This document shows, one piece after another, positions 61,523-64,000 of a stretch of DNA of 64,000 bases (its first letter is position 1; the number at the start of each line of letters is the position of its first letter). The translations under genes were made by a program, and so were the position numbers. The stretch spans positions 496,001 to 560,000 of the forward strand of contig CAVYQF010000043.1 of the NCBI GenBank assembly GCA_963770545.1, given 5' to 3'. The DNA is from RYN-230 sp963770545. Its GTDB lineage: Bacteria > Actinomycetota > Actinomycetes > Streptosporangiales > Streptosporangiaceae. A model generated the notes under the pieces. That model saw only the letters and a list, made by a program, of their open reading frames with translations. It ran no database searches and had not been told where the DNA came from.

Positions 61523-61978
61523 ATGGACGTGGAACCGAGCGGCCATCCCCCGGTAGAGCCGCGCGTCGAGGTCCAGCTGTCGGTCCGTCACGGGCGCGAG
61601 GCCGTGACGTTCTACGAAGCTGCGTTCGGGGCGCAGACGTGCTTTCGCCTCGGCGGGACCGACGAGCTCCCCGAGGTGGTAGCGCAGCTGCAGGTCGGCG
61701 CGACCCGCTTCTGGGTGGAGGACGAGTCGCCTGAGCACGGGAACTTCAGCCCCCAGACCCTGGCGGGTGCGACCGCACGGCTACTGCTCGTCGTCAACGA
61801 CCCGGCGGCAGCGGTCGGCCGGGCGTTGGCGGCAGGCGCACGCGAGGTCCATCCGGTGGCCGAGGTCTACGGCTGGCAGCTCGGCCGGGTGGTGGACCCG
61901 TTCGGCCACCACTGGGAGATCGGACGGCCACTCGGACCGTGGCCGCCGGCCGACGGAGACGGAAAGGAACGCCCATGA
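61523..61978 (+). CDS. VOC-family protein (PhnB-like)
   Basis: A 151-residue protein of the PhnB/glyoxalase-like group: VEVQLSVRHGREAVTFYEAAFGAQTCFRLGG opens it, and VVDPFGHHWEIGRPLG is the diagnostic closing strand. Such proteins are single-polypeptide VOC dimers with unclear reaction. The stop overlaps the following VOC gene by ATGA. Probably controlled by the divergent TetR. Confidence 0.88.
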   Translation: MDVEPSGHPPVEPRVEVQLSVRHGREAVTFYEAAFGAQTCFRLGGTDELPEVVAQLQVGATRFWVEDESPEHGNFSPQTLAGATARLLLVVNDPAAAVGRALAAGAREVHPVAEVYGWQLGRVVDPFGHHWEIGRPLGPWPPADGDGKERP

Positions 61979-62436
61979 GGAACAACCGCTCGGTACCACC
62001 GACAACGGTCGTGCCGGTCCTCGTCTACCCCGACGTGCGCGCCGCCGTGGCCTTCCTGAGCGCCGCCTTCGGCTTTGCCGAGCGCACGCGGATCGGCGAG
62101 AGCCATCGGGCCCAACTGGCCGTCGGCGAGGACGGTGCCGTGATCATCGCCGACGCTGGCGGCGAGCGGCGCCCGCCGCAGCCAGGCGGGGTCAGCCACG
62201 TCGTCCGGGTGCGGGTCGCCGACGTATACGCGGCGTTCGCCCGGGCCCGCGACCATGGAGCGGTCGTGCTCGAGGCGCCGGTCGAACGGGAGTACGGCGA
62301 GCGGGACTGCACTCTCGAGGACCTCGCCGGCCACCGCTGGCAACTGGCCGAGGCAGTGGCGGACGTGGCACCGGAGGAGTTCGGCTGCGAGACCGTCAGC
62401 CCATGGCCCGCCTACGAGGCGGGCAGCACCGGCTGA
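61975..62436 (+). CDS. VOC-family protein, second of a coupled pair
   Basis: A 153-residue VOC protein: TVVPVLVYPDVRAAVAFLSAAFGFAERTRIGESHRAQLAVGEDGAVIIAD and YGERDCTLEDLAGHRWQLAEAV. It differs enough from its neighbour to be an old duplication. GGAAAGGA precedes the ATG. The ATGA overlap ensures coupled synthesis, possibly forming a heteromer. Substrate unknown. Confidence 0.88.
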   Translation: MRNNRSVPPTTVVPVLVYPDVRAAVAFLSAAFGFAERTRIGESHRAQLAVGEDGAVIIADAGGERRPPQPGGVSHVVRVRVADVYAAFARARDHGAVVLEAPVEREYGERDCTLEDLAGHRWQLAEAVADVAPEEFGCETVSPWPAYEAGSTG

Positions 62437-62499
62437 GCGGTGGGTTCGCATTCAGCGCAGTGCGCATCGTCCGAAGCATCGCCGCGCCGCACACGTGCT

Positions 62500-63111
62500 T
62501 CAGCCCGCCGCATACTGAGGCCGCCCGGCCGGCCGGTAGACCTGGATCGTTACGCCCTTCGAGTCGGTTCGCGATCCGGCCAGATCAAGCGCCATGTCCG
62601 GGCCGGTGTCAGGGAACAGCCGCATACCCTGGCCGAGGACCGCCGGGACGATGAGCAGGGTGATCTCGTCGACGAGGTCGCGGCCGAGCAGCCAGCGGAT
62701 CAGGGTTCCGCTGCCGTGTACCTGCAGCTCACCTCCGGGCATGGCCTTCAGCTGGCCGATGGCCGCCGCGAGGTCACCGGACAGGACGGTCGTGTCCGCC
62801 CAGCGCGGTTCGGTGAGTGTGGCCGATGTGACGTACTTGGGGTGTCTTATCCAACGCCGCGCCGATGGGTGGGCGCGCATCTCTTCGATTGCTCCCCAGG
62901 AGCCGGCAAAGAGCTCGTAGGTCCGCCGGCCGAACAGGAACGCGTCGGCGCGCTGATAGGTCTGGGTGATCAACGTCCTGGTCTCGTCGTCGCCCGCCCC
63001 CTTGGCCCGTCCACTGCGGTCGAATCCGTTCCTGCGGTCCTCATCCGGCACGCCGCCGTTTCCCTGCACCACTCCATCGACAGTGACTTGCGTCATGGTC
63101 GTCAGTTTCAT
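62500..63111 (-). CDS. DHFR/RibD-like family protein
   Basis: A 203-residue protein: MKLTTMTQVTVDGVVQGNGG, ADAFLFGRRTYELFAGSWG, LQVHGSGTLIRWLLGRDLVDEITLLIVPAVLGQGMRLFPD are all signatures of this NADPH-binding family. The start at 63111 has GGAGG ten bases upstream (GAGGGAGGGAGC). It is a third family member in 8 kb, each from a different subgroup, suggesting local accumulation. It faces the TetR-VOC unit convergently. Confidence 0.9.
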   Translation of the reverse strand: MKLTTMTQVTVDGVVQGNGGVPDEDRRNGFDRSGRAKGAGDDETRTLITQTYQRADAFLFGRRTYELFAGSWGAIEEMRAHPSARRWIRHPKYVTSATLTEPRWADTTVLSGDLAAAIGQLKAMPGGELQVHGSGTLIRWLLGRDLVDEITLLIVPAVLGQGMRLFPDTGPDMALDLAGSRTDSKGVTIQVYRPAGRPQYAAG

Positions 63112-63503
63112 GATCGCGGCTCCCTCCTCCCTGAGAGCGCCCCTCGCAGGCGGCCTCTCACCTCTGCTACGAACACCCCGGCCCCGATCCGACACCGCCC
63201 CGGGACTTCTTCCGGGGATTTCTGGTCCGCCCAGCTGCCAGCGATCCGCAAGCGCGGTCGTTTCGGGGCGGCTGCGCTGCGCTTCCGCGCTGGCTGGAGG
63301 CCAGGGAGCGCCGCAACCAAGCGCGCAAGATCGTGGAGCACAGGGAGGCGCTGTGCAGGCTGGACGAGCAACGCGACGCAGATGGTCACGGACCGGGTGG
63401 CCACCGTCCCTCGGAGCCGTTCGCGCAGACCGCCGAATGCGGTGTCGCACTACGGCAACCGGGAGTGGCCTGCCGGGCGACAGTGGGCGTTACTCGTCAA
63501 GCG
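63112..63503. other. Region with no supported gene
   Basis: A plus-strand frame reads WLEARERRNQARKIVEHREALCRLDEQRDADGH (about 63285-63380), helical and protein-like, but has no good start and no recognised relatives. It may be a remnant. The rest carries the upstream region of the DHFR-like gene. Confidence 0.35.
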
Positions 63504-64000
63504 CTACTTCTCGACGTAGAAGAGGCGCTTATTGACGAATTCGTCGATGCCGAGTGGGCCTAGTTCGCGGCCAAAGCCGGAGCGCTTGGTGCCGCCGAAC
63601 GGCAGATCCGCGCCCTCGCCTGCCGGGGTGTTTACGTTGGCCATGCCGACCTCCAACCGTTCGGCGACCTTGATTGCCCGCTCCTCGTCGGTGGACCAGA
63701 CCGCGCCGCCAAGGCCGAAGTCCACCACGTTGGCGATCTCGACCGCCTCGTCGTCGGTGCTGATCTTGTAGATAACGGCAACCGGGCCAAACAACTCCTC
63801 GCGGTAGGCCCGCATTTCCGGGGTCACGCCGGTGAGCACGGCCGGGGCGAAGTAAGCGCCCTTACCGTCGTCGAGCGTGCCGCCGACGTGCAGCGTGGCG
63901 CCCTTTGACACTGCGTCCTGCACCTGGGCGAGGAGGTTCTCCGCTGCCTTACGGGAGACCATCGGGCTGTAAGAGCGCGAGGAGTCATCTCCCGGCTGGC
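63504..64000 (-). CDS. Aldehyde dehydrogenase (succinate-semialdehyde type), C-terminal part
   Basis: The gene enters from the right edge on the minus strand. The visible 165 residues are the C-terminal portion of an NAD(P)-dependent aldehyde dehydrogenase: SPMVSRKAAENLLAQVQDAVSKGA, TLDDGKGAYFAPAVLTGVTPEMRAYREELFGPVAVIYKISTDDEAVEIANVVDFGLGGAVWS and VNTPAGEGADLPFGGTKRSGFGRELG. The EELFGPV Glu and the PFGG-K-SG-GRE ending are intact. The wording resembles GabD/SSADH-type enzymes. The catalytic Cys lies outside the window. Confidence 0.9.
   Translation of the reverse strand, partial: QPGDDSSRSYSPMVSRKAAENLLAQVQDAVSKGATLHVGGTLDDGKGAYFAPAVLTGVTPEMRAYREELFGPVAVIYKISTDDEAVEIANVVDFGLGGAVWSTDEERAIKVAERLEVGMANVNTPAGEGADLPFGGTKRSGFGRELGPLGIDEFVNKRLFYVEK

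Overview
The window is high-GC, gene-dense actinomycete chromosome. The evidence is the codon use, many GTG and TTG starts, a Methyltransf_19 (DUF574) protein, a mycothiol-dependent nitroreductase homologue, actinobacterial phenylacetate (paa) and branched-chain keto-acid dehydrogenase (bkd) clusters, and small DHFR-like, VOC and HxlR proteins. A soil actinobacterium of the Streptosporangiales/Streptomyces breadth is a fair guess; genus cannot be read from sequence alone. I found no rRNA, tRNA, CRISPR array or intact mobile element.

Layout. 1-8.3 kb: stress and housekeeping genes (UspA, STAS antagonist, winged-helix regulator, fatty-acid desaturase, CspA with a DEAD-box helicase, SnoaL-like protein with an MBL-fold hydrolase). 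8.4-20.7 kb: mixed metabolism (epimerase, NodB deacetylase, methyltransferase, VOC proteins, polyol dehydrogenase, ABC-F ATPase, class I FBP aldolase, nitroreductase, RNase HI, acyl-CoA ligase). 20.7-27.5 kb: a large secreted glucodextranase-like GH15 enzyme, a DUF574 methyltransferase with a broken partner gene, then remnants of a response regulator and an ABC exporter. 27.5-31.9 kb: bkd operon (E1alpha-E1beta-E2) facing an Lrp/AsnC regulator. 31.9-39.2 kb: phenylacetyl-CoA catabolism, with a TetR regulator and enoyl-CoA hydratase divergent from paaZABCDE around a perfect 14-bp palindrome. 39.5-43.1 kb: ABC transporter plus two-component system, with permease and response regulator both frameshifted. 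44.2-48.6 kb: a predicted aromatic catabolic cluster (alpha/beta hydrolase, FAD hydroxylase, GntR regulator, SnoaL-like protein, HIT protein) carrying the same 18-bp element at two promoters. 48.65-50.0 kb: decayed NmrA, SDR and TetR genes plus a phosphatase tail. 50-57 kb: PPK2, amidohydrolase, CMD protein and methyltransferase, Bax-inhibitor-1 protein, HxlR with a truncated DHFR-like gene. 57.4-60.6 kb: an FHA protein next to an 864-residue fusion of a P-loop ATPase and a Ser/Thr kinase. 60.8-64 kb: TetR, two VOC proteins, DHFR-like protein, and the C-terminal part of an aldehyde dehydrogenase.

Two themes stand out. First, catabolic operons are paired with local regulators whose likely operators can be seen (paa palindrome, GntR repeat, TetR and HxlR inverted repeats). 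Second, the density of broken genes is high: at least seven apparent single-base frameshifts, one nonsense mutation and several truncations. Some of the single-base shifts lie in short G or C runs and could be sequencing errors; the truncations and internal deletions cannot be. The least explained unit is the ATPase-kinase fusion with its FHA neighbour.
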